In this document: piece by piece, positions 27,263 through 39,154 of the stretch
Numbering within the stretch: the stretch's first letter is position 1
How the letters are laid out: every line of letters begins with the position of its first letter
Source of the DNA: Paulinella micropora
Lineage: Eukaryota > Cercozoa > Imbricatea > Euglyphida
NCBI GenBank assembly: GCA_009731375.1
Contig: BJOX01000219.1
Coordinates: 725,095 to 789,094, forward strand
DNA: 64,000 nt
Direction of reading: 5' to 3'
Notes under the pieces: generated by a model
The model's input: only the letters and a program-made list of their open reading frames with translations
The model's database searches: none
Told to the model about the DNA's origin: nothing
Translations under genes and position numbers: made by a program

Positions 27263-28585
27263 GGTTATGAGCTAGCTAAGGCTTCACTCAAGGTTCCACA
27301 GCTACCAAAGCCTACATCTGATCCAGCACGAGATGCGCAGGACTTCGACGACTGGCGCTACTCTACTCTGCAATTCTTGGTCGGTACTGAACCGCGACTG
27401 CTTATGATGGCCCGCGACAACATGGCGCCTGCGACCAGGGCTGAGATGAAGATGATCATCACGCCTCCGGCGACAGCACCAGCAATAGCGACGACGTCTT
27501 CGTCAAGGTCATCGAGCTCGACGACGCTCTCGAGTTCGGCTAGTGGTGCAACACCGGCCGTGGACCAATTTGCGGCGCAACGAGTGGCAGTAGCTGCCTT
27601 GGGTATGAACCCAACTTGGGAAGAGTTGACGAATTGCCTAGCGGCGAGATCGCGTTTGGAGTTGGCCATGCGACTGACAGCGATACTCACGGAAGCGACG
27701 CAGCTCAACAAGGACGCCTTGATGACGTTACGACGAGCTGGAAGAGACCCGTGGCTAATGTGGACAGCCCTATGCAACAGGTACGCGCACATCGGTGCCA
27801 TATCGGCTGCCAGTCTGATCCATCAGCATGAAAATGATCGATTGAAGGTGAATGAATCAGATGTTCCGCAACGATGGCTGGACAGCTACTGCTACCGGTA
27901 CGTGTTGCTGGAGGAACGCAAGCAAGAGTTCTCGGACGCCTACAAATGCATCAACTTGATTGAAAAGTTGCAGGTGGCAAGGCATCTACCGTTCGTCGAC
28001 TTTGGACGAACATGTTATTTCAACAAGGTGGACGCCGACAAGCCTGACTTCGACGCGTTGGTAGCGATGGCGAGGGAAAAGATGCAGGCGTTTGCAATGC
28101 AGAACGGTGAGGGACGTGCCCAGAAGGAGGAAACCAACGTCTTCCTGGCACAGGAAAGCGGAAAATTCAATGGTAAGTGTTGGTCTTGTGGTGGTGTGCA
28201 CCCGTGCGAAGGTGGAGAAACAACTGTCAACGACCTGAATGCCGTGGAAAGCCGTCGCATTCGGGTGCCGAATGCTCGGTGCGAGGGCCGAGCAGGTCAA
28301 CTGACAACAACAGAACCACAACTCCACAACGTGGGAGAAACAGAAATGCATACGCGTTCAATGGTGGGCGCGGCGGTCGGGCTCAGCGTGGCAACGGTCA
28401 ACGACACGCTGCCCAGGGACGCAACGATGGGTACGAACCACGCGCTGCCCTTACTGAACTTGAAGACACTGTCCTGGGGGCAGGCTCCGACAACAACTCG
28501 GGTGGTGACGAGCCCGACTTCGAAGATGCTTGGGCTGGCCTGGCATTTGCCTTTGTTCCTAAGAACTCTGGCCCTACACTTATGA
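27242..28585 (+). pseudogene. Copia gag region
   Basis: From M-N-P-A-G-G-I (27242) the frame gives a capsid-like helical protein with a W-R-Y-S-T-L-Q-F near residue 38, an Ala/Ser-rich insertion (27460-27560), then helices up to about 28170. A zinc-knuckle-like sequence, C-W-S-C-G-G-V-H, is at about 28177, and a longer Cys/His cluster (C-x4-C-x8-H... C) continues in another frame to about 28300. That implies a frameshift near 28180. A Gly/Arg-rich nucleic-acid-binding segment follows in that second frame (28320-28400). Confidence 0.65.
27263..27276 (+). promoter_or_regulatory. Primer-binding site, complementary to a tRNA-Met anticodon arm
   Basis: GGTTATGAGCTAGC directly follows the LTR. GGTTATGAGC is the complement of GCUCAUAACC, the anticodon loop region of methionine tRNA. 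Drosophila copia is known to prime from a tRNA-iMet fragment cleaved in this loop. The same bases also encode gag residues (G-Y-E-L). Confidence 0.6.
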
Positions 28586-28599
28586 CCCAGCCATCAAGC

Positions 28600-29563
28600 T
28601 GTGTGTGCCTTTGGGTCACTTCGCTGGACCCGCAGTGGACAGACCATGTGAGGATGATGTATGGGATGATGGCAGTCGGTACGCAACTCTCAACCACAGC
28701 AAGAGTCGGGTCGCACTTTGCGGTGTTAGGTTTGTGGAAGAGCCCAACATGGGGCTACAGCTCGAACAAGAAGAACTACAGGGGCACGTTGTGGGGTGGG
28801 ACCAACAGATGCCGCTTTGCCATTGCATTCTCATAAATGGTGCATGTGCATTCGCGGTATGTCTACTACGAATTCAGAATCTTGAAGATGCCTTCTTCTT
28901 GCCTGGGGAGCTACATGATCATCCAGACGGCTCTGGGGACGATGACGGTGATGGTGGGGACTCTGACGAGCACAGACACCGAAGCTGACGATCGCGTGTC
29001 GCAAGACAGCGATGACGAGCGGCCGCTCCGGACTACCAACTACGGGGGTGGGACCGGCCCTACTGGTCGAAAGATGAGCGATGAAGCTATAGTCTGCATG
29101 GCTTTTGCACCGGTTGCAATAAGTGAGATCGATTCCTTGCTACAGGAACCTGATGAGCCAGCAGCAATGCGGGATGAGAATCCTCCTGTGGCAGCAGCGG
29201 GGGTACCTTCGGCTGAGGAGAAGAAAGCGGACGGGCTCGGTCTACCTAACGCGTCAGATGAGGTGGACGGGGTGATTAACCCGCATGTTGACTTTCTATT
29301 GAAGACCTACTGCCGACCTGAAGAGATCCCATGGGAGTCGTTGACGCCTGAACAGAAGCTTGATGAGAATGACTATCAATTCAAGCTAAACCTTTGGTGC
29401 TTCTTACCTAAGTTGCAGAGAAAGGTGTCGTTTCCCCAGGGATTTCCTGTACCACCTGCACACTGGCCAGCTGCGTGGCGACTTGGTGCACCACGAACGT
29501 TGATGCCTCGGGAGGAAGCATGGTACCCGAACAATAAGCTTCATGGTAACGTTCCCAACCTTC
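28600..29563 (+). pseudogene. Copia internal region, protease not recognised
   Basis: Open frames with acidic, Pro-rich sequence (28837-29563). I could not find the D-S/T-G protease motif with confidence. The end of the frame runs into the 10-N gap. It lies between gag and the zinc finger/integrase part and is best read as decayed polyprotein. Confidence 0.4.
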
Positions 29564-29573
29564 NNNNNNNNNN
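29564..29573. other. 10-N assembly gap flanked by a duplicated segment
   Basis: The roughly 65 bp before the Ns (from about 29498, GATGCCTCGGGAGGAAGCAT) and after them (from 29579, GATGCCTCGGGAAGAAGCAT) are near copies. The two contig ends probably overlap, so the gap is likely artificial. Confidence 0.75.
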
Positions 29574-29933
29574 ACTTGATGCCTCGGGAAGAAGCATGGT
29601 ACCCGAACAATAAGCTTGATGATAACGTTCCCAACCTTTTTGGCTCGAACGGTGGCTGAAGGAGCAAAAGGAAGTGGCCGGCGAGAACAAGCAGGCACTG
29701 GCGCCGCTACCACCAGATTCTGGCTACGACGATCGTTCCATGGTAAGACTTGGGATTGCATTCCCACGGGACCTACTAGGAGATATCAGACTTGTGGGAT
29801 CGCTATCGCACCCCATGCTACCTGGGGCGGGGACGTTCTGGGCTATAGACGTCCACTTTTGCTTCAGACACGCTACTGTCACAGATTTGGAATATTGGTC
29901 ATTGCGGCTGGGATTCAATATAATACCTGAAGG

Positions 29934-30338
29934 TTGGCAGGGACAATCTGCATGTGTGAGTTCTGTTCGAGACACCACACTTCACCAATCCATGCTGCTC
30001 TAGGCTCACACGCAAACCCTAGCCCACCAAAGCACTGTGAGTCCTGCGACGCAGTCGAGACTCGAGCGAGCAGACACAGATCATGTCAAGGATGCTTTTG
30101 GGTTTCTTATTGCAGTGCTCAGTGCCAGCATCGTGATAAAGGCCCGCATGAGCTGTTTTGCGACTATTCTCAGGAAGATGGGTTGGATTTACCTTCGTCT
30201 CAACTACTACCGGCGTGCGGCATTGGTACAGTGCACATCGAGTTCGCGTGGCATGCACTTCAACGGATGATACGCTATCAGGTCCGTGAACGTGGGCCGG
30301 CTGGCGCAACAATCGTGGAGCTGCCACCAAGAACGTAA
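29934..30338 (+). CDS. MYND-type zinc finger within the Copia polyprotein region
   Basis: The frame contains C-E-S-C-D, then C-Q-G-C-x4-Y-C-S-A-Q-C-Q-H-R-D-x4-H-E-L-F-C (about 30035-30165). This is the C-x2-C...C-x2-C-x4-Y-C-S-x-x-C-Q-x-x-D-x4-H-x3-C spacing of MYND fingers. MYND fingers bind proline-rich partners in chromatin and signalling proteins. Finding one between gag and integrase of a Copia element is unexpected. A nearby C-E-F-C-x-R-H-H (about 29955) may belong to the GAG-pre-integrase zinc site. The frame differs from both neighbours, so frameshifts or splicing are implied. Confidence 0.6.
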   Translation: MAGTICMCEFCSRHHTSPIHAALGSHANPSPPKHCESCDAVETRASRHRSCQGCFWVSYCSAQCQHRDKGPHELFCDYSQEDGLDLPSSQLLPACGIGTVHIEFAWHALQRMIRYQVRERGPAGATIVELPPRT

Positions 30339-30400
30339 GCTACACTCTGTTTACAGGCGCTTGGCTGGATTTCGTACCTACGAGCTTCGGGATTCGAATC

Positions 30401-30969
30401 GTGAGACGCGTCAAGTTACCACAACAGTGTCATCCGTGTTTACAAGCAAAAGCTACACGTTTGCCGTACTATAGGGAGAGCAAGCACGTGGATGAGGAGT
30501 TCGAAAGTGGTGAGTCTATTAGCGTTGACTTTCGTGGTCCCTGGCCTGTCAAGTCTGTACAGGGCAACTGGTACAAGTTGGTCGCTAAGGAGAAATTTGG
30601 CTTCAGTATCAATGCCTACACATCGACAAGGGAGTCTACAAACTACTCGGCAAAACTGGTAAGAGCTATTCACTTCCTAGAGACTCAAACTAGCAGAAAG
30701 CTGAAACAAATCAGGACTGATGGCGAGTTTACCTCCAACATACTGAAGCAATTCTGCGATCAAAAGGGTATCATCTTGAAGCCTTCGCCACGAAACGAAC
30801 ACACTAGTAATCCTATAGTTGAACGAGATCACAGAATAAGTGGTCGACGAGCTACTGCCCTTCGTTTGGATGCTAGGTTACCTGCTGCTTTCTGGGAAGA
30901 AATGAACGAGGCCGAATGGGCAGTAAGGATGGTTACACCTCTGCAGGTTGGGCCCTACAAGGGTCAGAC
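30401..30969 (+). pseudogene. Copia integrase, cut by transposon A
   Basis: C-H-P-C-L-Q-A-K (GAG-pre-integrase) is followed by the RVE core: V-D-F-R-G-P-W (first Asp), R-T-D-G-E-F-T-S-N (second Asp) and N-P-I-V-E-R-D-H-R (Glu). All three catalytic residues are present. The frame runs up to G-P-Y-K-G-Q-T, where transposon A begins. After 47366 it resumes as P-Y-E-I-T-L-K-R-S-F once one AC duplication is removed. Confidence 0.85.
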
Positions 30970-31083
30970 GTGAAGTTTATTTCTAAGGGTGAGGTACGTT
31001 AACGCGTGCGTTAGAAGATAATCGTCAACGATAGGCGTTCACGATTGACTTACGTTCACGGCGCCGTTCACGATACCCGTTTC
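30970..31083 (+). repeat. Left terminal inverted repeat of transposon A
   Basis: 114 bp, matching 47252-47365 in inverse with few mismatches, mainly around AGAAG/AACA near position 45. It contains GTTAACGCGTGCGTTA and three GTTCACG motifs around a GGCGCC palindrome, candidate transposase-binding sites. Confidence 0.85.
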
Positions 31084-31445
31084 AGCAATGATAATCAATC
31101 TTACCATATAAATCAATATTAACCATTTGAAACCATATATGCTAATATATTAATACAGCAAATAGAACATGTATGATCTGACCGTAGTACAAGCAGTATT
31201 AATAATCAATATTCAAGAAATTCATGAAGTCAAAACCACCCTTCTTGATTGGACCAACAGAAATTCAAGGTCCCCTTACGCAACAGCCATAGTAAACGTG
31301 TTTAATCGATTTCTAACATTATTAATAATATTAATGTTTCGACTTGACGGACTTACTTTTAAAAAGTTAACTTTAATTCTAAAGTTCATTTAAGAACTTG
31401 AAAATGAAGTCAAGACGTATTTTGTTGCAATCAAGTTTTTAATAC

Positions 31446-32011
31446 AACATTCATACCGGCTAAAAGGACTTGTCCCTTTTGCCACCTTTTGCCACTGCAA
31501 CTACTAAAAATATAGTGGCAAACTCCGGTAAGTTTTATATATTTATTTTGATTATTTATGTGGAAACAGCATATCTAAGTAATAAAAATCAATTTTAAAT
31601 GTTTTTTCAAGTTGCCAGGGTCACTAGATCAGCAAAAATGTGGCAAAAACTAACAAATATTTTTACTCTTTATTTTGCCACTTATTTGCCACTTTCTTGC
31701 TGGATTTTTACTGTGAACTCAACGCCTCAAGTTGAATTACATGATAAATTAATAAAAAATCAAATTTAAATTGAATTACATCATACAGCACAATTGTGCG
31801 GGTGGCACCAGTGACTTGAAAATTAGTGATATTTGCCACTCATAATTTCACTAAGTCAATAATACATAAGTGGCCAAAACAAAATCAATCCTGCAGCGTT
31901 TACTTCCTAATTCATTTAAATAATCACGGAAAAGATAAATTTTAATTAATTTTAAATATTAATACTTGATTTATCGTAGTCACTTAACTTTACCGGTGTT
32001 ACTTACGGATA
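31446..32011 (+). repeat. Left terminal inverted repeat of transposon B
   Basis: 566 bp, matching 40246-40811 in inverse with only a handful of differences seen by eye. It contains many copies of GTGGCAAA / TTTGCCAC in both orientations (for example 31490-31506, 31517-31526, 31650, 31676-31695 and 31830), which look like subterminal binding sites. Confidence 0.9.
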
Positions 32012-32137
32012 ACACTTTGAATTTACCCAAGGACGATTATAATAGGGATGACGATTTAAAGCAGTTATTAATACATACAAATACTAATGGGTTGATAAAC
32101 AGAAAGTAATAATATCAATAATTCTAAACTTTACTAA

Positions 32138-32209
32138 TATGACTTACGAAAATAATAATAATATGACTTACGAAAATAATAATAATATGACTTACGAAAA
32201 TAATAATAA
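32138..32209. repeat. 24-bp tandem repeat, three copies
   Basis: ATATGACTTACGAAAATAAT plus AATA, repeated three times immediately after the stop codon of the minus-strand gene of transposon B. Confidence 0.8.
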
Positions 32210-32211
32210 TA

Positions 32212-34584
32212 CTACCACGCGTAAAAGTTGCTGAAAAGTTGTTGTTGCCTGAGCTGTTCCTGCCTCATGTGATGTTCCTGGTCAATGCGTCGCTGCTCTT
32301 GAATAAAATGATAATTCATAAAAGAGGATTGTTGACGAGTAGCCGCGGGCGATTGAAATGGTGGCTTGTTTGTCTGCGACAAAGTAAGCTGCTGAAAAGG
32401 CTGAATTTGCAAGTTACTATTATCTCCTCCACCGTTCTCATCTGGCTCTTCAACTACTGGGTTGGCAGGCTGTGGTTTGCGTGGATTGCTCTGCTGCGAA
32501 TTAGTACTGGTATTGGTGTTAATATTACCAGTCTGCGACTTGGACTTCATCTCTGTACGAAGTGAGATCATTTCAGCGGAAATTTTCTCCAGGACATGAG
32601 CCAGTTGATTGTTGCCTGCCTGTGTGGCCGCAGCATTTGCTTTCAAGGCAGAGGTAACAGCGTTGTTCACGATCGCAGCAACGTCTATGTTGGGTGCGAG
32701 GCTGTTTGGCGAGGTAAGCTCGGGCTCTGACGGAGTACTTTTACCTTTACCCTTGGGCGTGTCACCGCTGATCGTGGGTTGAACCTCGCCTTCAGTGTCC
32801 TGTGCCCGTGGTTTCTTGCGTGACTTTCTGGACTTATACACCTTTTTGAGGGGAAGCGATGGGGAGGCTTCGATCAAAGCGAGTTCGACTTCGTCAACCT
32901 TGGGCTCAGGCTTTGTGCACGCTCTGCGCGGGCGACCATTTTCCCACGACTCTGCAGATTGCGGTTGATCGTTCAGCCACACAAAGTCGTAAACTACGGG
33001 CAGCAGCTCGGTTGGAGTGTTCGGATCAGCCATGCGCTGTATATCAGCCTGAATCTCTTTGTTCCACTTTTGCTCATGTATCTGACTCTTGGCCAGTTGT
33101 TTGGACAAGTCAGGATCGATAACGTTAAGTGACGCGATTTGGTACTGGTTGAACACATCGCCTGTGTCTGGATCACGCACCACTCGTTGAATCAACACTG
33201 TCTTTGTAATGTCAGTGATGTTATTCGAACCTTTTTTCAGGAATGGTTTGGTCAGCTTGCACCCGGGTCTGCAGGCAGCAATGTTAATTTGCAAGGCGCA
33301 CAAAAATTAGCAACTCGGTTACCCTACTGCAAAGAAAGACTCTTCCTCACGGCTTCCAAGCTTCACCTTTGGCTTTAAAAGCAAATTCTTCAGATTGCGC
33401 GGAACAAGGGACTCTAACACTGCGTATTGCTCCCGGCTCCCAGTGGTGGGATTGCGAAAATGCAGGACGGTCGCGACAGCCATTTTTGCGTCTTCGAACT
33501 TATACATGCGCGACTCGAAGCAGTACATTCCATCGGCGGGGAGCGTGTGGTGACTTTCTTTCTTACTTGCTTCTTCTTCTTCTTCTTCTTCTTCTGTCTT
33601 TTCTTTCTTTGATGTCTCTCCTTTCTCTGGTGTGTCTGTCTTTTTCTCTGGCTCTTTCTCTGGTGTGTCTGTCTTTTTCTCTGGCTCTTCTTTCGGGCTC
33701 TCTTTTGGTTTCTCTGCCTCATCTTCTTTCTTTGGTGGTGGCTTCTCTTTGTTCAACTCGCGTAGCGCGGCTTCTCTCTCTTGCGTCTGTCGTTCTCTCT
33801 CTTGTCTGTCTTTTTCCTCTCTGTCTTTCTGTTCTCTGTCTTGTCTGTCTTTCTCCTCTCTGTCCTTTTGGTCTTTCATCTCTTTCTCTTTCTTTTGCTC
33901 TTCAATCTGTTTGCGCTCTCGCTCTTCTGCTTTTCTTTGTGTGTCTTCTTGTATCTTCCTCAGTTCGTCATCTCTCTGCTTTTTTTCTTCTTCAGTCAAC
34001 TCTTTCTGTCTCGGCACTTTCTGCTTTTTCTGCTTCTTCTTGCTGCCTTCTTGTTCGTCTTGCTCTTTTTTTCTTTTCTTTTGGGTTTTCTTCTTGTCTT
34101 TCTTCCCTGTCTTATCTTCGCTCGTCTCTGTCTTGTCTTTGTCTGTCCCTGGCTTGTCTTTCTCTCCCTCTGGCTTGTCTTTCTCTCCCTCTGGCTTGTC
34201 TTCCTCTTTCTCTGCCTTGCCTTCTTTCTTCTTTTTTTCTTTCTTCTTTCTATCTTTCTTCTCCTCTGTGCACACAGCTTGCTTGGGGGGGTTTCTGATC
34301 CTCTTACCCAAGCTTCCACCCTCTTTCCATTCCACACCCTCAAGTGGCTTGTAGTTCTTGTACCGAACTGTATACCCCACTATCTCATTGCACCACTGCG
34401 CTTCAGCCGGCCAATTCCACAACAGAGCTTTCGTCTCGTCATACGATTCTTGGTCTACATCTGCAGTGCAAGTAAACTTACGGTCTGCACCAACCCTTCC
34501 CCACTCCACCCAGTTGTCCTCGGTGTTGACTTCAACGAAGATGACGCCCTCCGCATTTCTACGCCGCCCCAAAAGAGCAGAGAC
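32212..34584 (-). CDS. Transposon B accessory gene, two visible exons
   Basis: Exon 34584-33323 follows an acceptor CACTGCAG and begins V-S-A-L-L-G-R-R-R-N. A donor GTAACC at 33322 and acceptor CTGCAG at 33269 define a 54-nt intron. Splicing removes an in-frame TAA and gives A-V-G-P-G-C-K-L-T-K. Exon 2 runs 33268-32212. The protein has an N-terminal globular part with Trp-rich sequence (W-N-W-P-A-E-A-Q-W-C), about 200 residues of Lys/Glu/Asp repeats (E-G-E-K-D-K-P), a second globular part across the intron, and a Gln/Asn-rich end. An upstream first exon must exist but was not found. No family is recognised; the role is probably as a DNA-binding partner of the transposase. Confidence 0.6.
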
Positions 34585-34612
34585 CTGCAGTGTTACAACA
34601 ACATCAACATGA

Positions 34613-35630
34613 GTACTGAGGGTAACTTGATTATGAAGGAGTATGTACCTTCAAAGCCATACTGGAGCTTTGGTACTGGGAGGATTTTGAAGGGGTCAGT
34701 TGTGCAAAAGCTTCGCCAAAAAATCTGACGTTATTGCCGAAAAAGTGTGGCCTGATCACTGCAACGCCCCAGTGTTGCCCTTTTTCTTGTGTCGGCTCCA
34801 CTTTTTCGAACCTTTTTGGGCAAATTTTTGGGTTGGGAGGGGTCAAGGGGAAGGTGTGGTGTTTTTGACAATGCGTTAAAACTAAGTGCTTTCTTGGAAA
34901 GATTTTTTGCACACTTGGCCTTAAGCATGTGTTCTCCATGATGCTATTTTTTTTCTTCCGAAAAACGGTACGTTTTCAGACGTCTGTGCTTGCTTTCAGA
35001 ACTCGGTCGGCAAACCTGGTTGCCCAGCCGCTTTGAACGTAGTGCTTTGCTGTACGTCTACTTGCTTTTTCACTTGAACCAAGGTGAGAAACTTGACTCA
35101 TTTCATGTCGGCTCTTATTTGCACTGATTTTCTCGCCGTGCTTTTGCTTGCGTGTGTGTACAGTAAGAACTAGGTCGGCAACTAACGAAGTTGCCGACCA
35201 AGTTTGGTCTCCCCTGCCTACTGCTGCACAAGGTTCTTTTCTCCACGACTGTGTGTGTATGTTTGCAATGTTTGATCATGGTAATGATAAGTCTTTGTTT
35301 GTTTTGCTTGCAGAATGTCTGTGTCTGCTTGGGGCATGAACTCGGTCGTCAAAAACTGAGGTTCTTGTCTTGTTTTTGTACCACATACTGATAACTCTCT
35401 CTCTCTCTCTCTCTCTCTTGCACTTTTGCTTTTGCGTTACTGCACATAAGCAACTGGTTGTTGACGGACCTGACGATTCGATCGTCCTTCGCGGGCAGAG
35501 GGAAGGGTCACTTGCGTCCCCTCGCGGGACGCCACACCCATGCCAGGCCCGAGGCCCTAGTCTGATACTAGGAATGCTTTGCACTTTACTTTTCTGCACT
35601 GCCTCCTAATATATTGCCACATACTGATAA

Positions 35631-35682
<52 letters not shown>

Positions 35683-35687
35683 CTCTC

Positions 35688-35727
<40 letters not shown>

Positions 35728-36557
35728 GTGCTTCTCTGTCAATGGCTGATGCATTTCTGCACATGCGCCTCCATCGTCTCACCCGTGAGGGGAGTACGAA
35801 GAATTGACGATANNNNNNNNNNNNNNNNNNNNNNNNNNNNNNNNNNNNNNNNNNNNNNNNNNNNNNNNNNNNNNNNNNNNNNNNNNNNNNNNNNNNNNNN
35901 NNNNNNNNNNNNNNNNNNNNNNNNNNNNNNNNNNNNNNNNNNNNNNNNNNNNNNNNNNNNNNNNNNNNNNNNNNNNNNNNNNNNNNNNNNNNNNNNNNNN
36001 NNNNNNNNNNNNNNNNNNNNNNNNNNNNNNNNNNNNNNNNNNNNNNNNNNNNNNNNNNNNNNNNNNNNNNNNNNNNNNNNNNNNNNNNNNNNNNNNNNNN
36101 NNNNNNNNNNNNNNNNNNNNNNNNNNNNNNNNNNNNNNNNNNNNNNNNNNNNNNNNNNNNNNNNNNNNNNNNNNNNNNNNNNNNNNNNNNNNNNNNNNNN
36201 NNNNNNNNNNNNNNNNNNNNNNNNNNNNNNNNNNNNNNNNNNNNNNNNNNNNNNNNNNNNNNNNNNNNNNNNNNNNNNNNNNNNNNNNNNNNNNNNNNNN
36301 NNNNNNNNNNNNNNNNNNNNNNNNNNNNNNNNNNNNNNNNNNNNNNNNNNNNNNNNNNNNNNNNNNNNNNNNNNNNNNNNNNNNNNNNNNNNNNNNNNNN
36401 NNNNNNNNNNNNNNNNNNNNNNNNNNNNNNNNNNNNNNNNNNNNNNNNNNNNNNNNNNNNNNNNNNNNNNNNNNNNNNNNNNNNNNNNNNNAGAACATTA
36501 CTCTAGGAGCTTTATACCAATCAGCCCATGGAAAGGACCGATGGCCTATGTACTCCC

Positions 36558-36615
<58 letters not shown>

Positions 36616-36777
36616 CTCTCTCTCTCTCATACATACATACATACATACATACATGCATACATACATACACACATACATACATACATACATACTCTCTCTC
36701 TCTCACACACGCACACACATGCGTGCGGCTGTAGATGCGCAAGGTAAAGCTCGGCTTGGCCTCAGCTGGGGCAGTCG
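34613..36777. repeat. Non-coding centre of transposon B: microsatellites around an assembly gap
   Basis: No convincing coding sequence from 34613 to 35390. Then (CT)n at about 35395-35418 and 35632-35665, (CA)n, (AAT)n at 35688-35727, a 679-N gap (35813-36491), (AAT)n at 36559-36614, (CT)n, (ATAC)n at about 36629-36692 and (CA)n. CCACATACTGATAACTCTCT occurs both near 35381 and near 35617, so part of this stretch is a local duplication. Long frames through here are only microsatellite translations. Confidence 0.8.
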
Positions 36778-38102
36778 GTGCCTCATTTCTGCAAGTATTT
36801 GGGGGGGCAAGTAGTACAGCAATGCCATGCAATGATAACACTGCTTACCAGTTCCCCCCCCGTGCACAGCAGCCCCTCGAGACCGCCACTTCCCCCTGTG
36901 CTGAAAGCCCACTACCCCCAAACGCACACAATCACTGCACCTCCCCTCGAGACCAGTTTTAGCAAAGTATTTGGCTCTTTCCCTGTTAAGCATGAACATT
37001 CGCTTGACTTTCTCAGTAGCACCCATGGTAGTAGCAGCAGTTCTCTTTCCCAAGTTTTCAAAACTACACCAATTCCAAAACTAGAAACGCCCTCTATAAC
37101 TACGCCTAGCACTAATCATCCCTTTACGCATTCTACGCTTGGGTTTTTTTCTCAAGCCCCTACTCCGAATGGGAGCAAACAGGATAGAGCAGGGGTTATT
37201 GATTTTCGCACAAGCACGTGGCCCCTTTATGTCACCCTTGATATTCCTATCCCTCGTTATAGTGCTAGAAGTAATGAGGTAGAGGGTGCTAACCTCCTGC
37301 GTTCAAGACAAAGAAAAAAGAAAAAAGTCCATGCGAGAAGAGAGATAAGGCCTAAGAGTTTCAAGAGATGGTTAGGCTGCACATGGGATGAACTAAAGGT
37401 AGAAATGAAAAGCCCTTGCTGCAGACAGCTGCAGTGCAACCAATGGGTGGATGCATTTGCTGCTGTGAAAGCTAGAGCAGACACTGTGCAGTTAACTAGG
37501 AGTGACTTAGCTGGATGGGTCGCTTGCAGCCTGCAGTCCATGGACACAGGTAAGAAGGGTTTTATTGACTATCGATGGAAAAACGCCCGTGTGTGTCGAA
37601 CTATGTGGATGAGAATCCATGGGATAGGGGATAAGACACTGCGCAGAGCCAAGAGGGGACTGTTAGAAGACAATAAGTACTTTGCTGACTACGGGAAAAG
37701 TGAATCCCCAACAGAAGATTTGACTTGGACTTTATTGCACCAAAAGTTTTTTGTCGATCAGGATAATGAGTCCGTAGCAGATGGCATTTTTCACCTGCAA
37801 GACACTATGAGTTTCAATCAGGTGTTTCAGTTTGTCGCACAGGAATGGACATCGGCAGTGTCCAAGCAGGTGCACATCGGTAGCGTTGACCCACAGGGCC
37901 CAAGTGAGACCACAGTGCGGAGGGTATGGAGGGCAGAGTTTGGCAAGGTAAAGCCGATTCGAAAAGGGGATTTCGCCAAATGTCAGATATGTACTGAGCT
38001 CGCAGTTGATCATCGTGCCGGGTAAGTCCCATTGAATCTTTTGCTTCTCCCTAACGCAATACCATGTGCTAGGGACTCACTATCCTACTTTTTTTTTTTT
38101 TT

Positions 38103-38144
<42 letters not shown>

Positions 38145-39119
38145 GGGAATAGATTCAAGAGCAAGCAAGACGCTGAGCATTGGAGGACACGCAATCGTGT
38201 CCACAACAAAATTCACCGCGCCTGCAGGCGAGGAAGCATGAGGCGGGCGGTGGAGGGGTAATCATTCTACCGTGCTGCAGTCTGACTTGGTTTTTTTTTC
38301 CCTGTTGATGAATTAGGAGCAAGGACATACAGCGTGTCACGTCCATGACGATTGACATGACAAAACCATTCCATCTTCCCTGGTGCTCACGGGGGGCTTC
38401 CGATTTTAGAGGCAAGTATGTAGTGAGGGTGCATGCCGGTGGGGCAACCATGTATGCGCATGATCTCAATTTCATTCTCTGTCATCTGCCAAATATCACT
38501 CATAGTGCTAACACTAACATAAGCTTTCTCTATTTTCTCTTGCGCTGGGAACTGTTTCACAGCCGTACAAAGGCAGCGTCCCAGCTGTTTGTTGATTGGG
38601 ACGGTGGCGGGGAAAATACAGGGGTAGCCACACAGTTGTTATGGTGCCACATGGTGTATAAGTCATGGCGAAAGATGATAGAAACATACAGGATGGTAAC
38701 TAAACATTCACACGGCCCGCAAGATCAGAAGTTTTATGTTATGCGGTACCTTGGTTATAACACCACACTCATGACCACTAATTTTGCCCAAGCCCTTTTC
38801 AAACTCATGCTAGGATTCAAGAAGAATAAAGACTCTTACTGTCTTTTGCTTCTTCGATCCGAGTGGGATTGGGAAGGCTATTTCAAGCCCTGCGTCAATC
38901 CCAGCTTTGTACATTATAAGCGCCCGTTGGCATGGCAGTACCTGGTAGGGAATGAGCAGTCAGGCGGGTTGCCCCGAGTCAGAGTGAAAACCTGGGGTGA
39001 TGCACAAAAGCATTGGCACGGGGTGAATGATGATCCCGATGGACCAGATATTATACCTTACATCAAGCCGCCAGGTTGCCGCTTAATTTTCTGTCTTTTT
39101 CAAATTGTTTTTATTCACT

Positions 39120-39154
<35 letters not shown>

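Noticed and set aside
30969-31083. Inverted repeats near 31 and 47 kb as ends of an integrated virus
   Set aside because: No capsid, polymerase or packaging genes lie between them, and the frame repair of the Copia integrase shows a transposon with a 2-bp duplication.
33369-34728. Long Leu/Ser/Phe-rich frames on the plus strand
   Set aside because: They are the antisense of the Lys/Glu-repeat coding region of the transposon B gene.
35614-36841. Frames of more than 300 codons across the N gap
   Set aside because: They consist of Ns and translated (CT)n, (AAT)n and (ATAC)n microsatellites.
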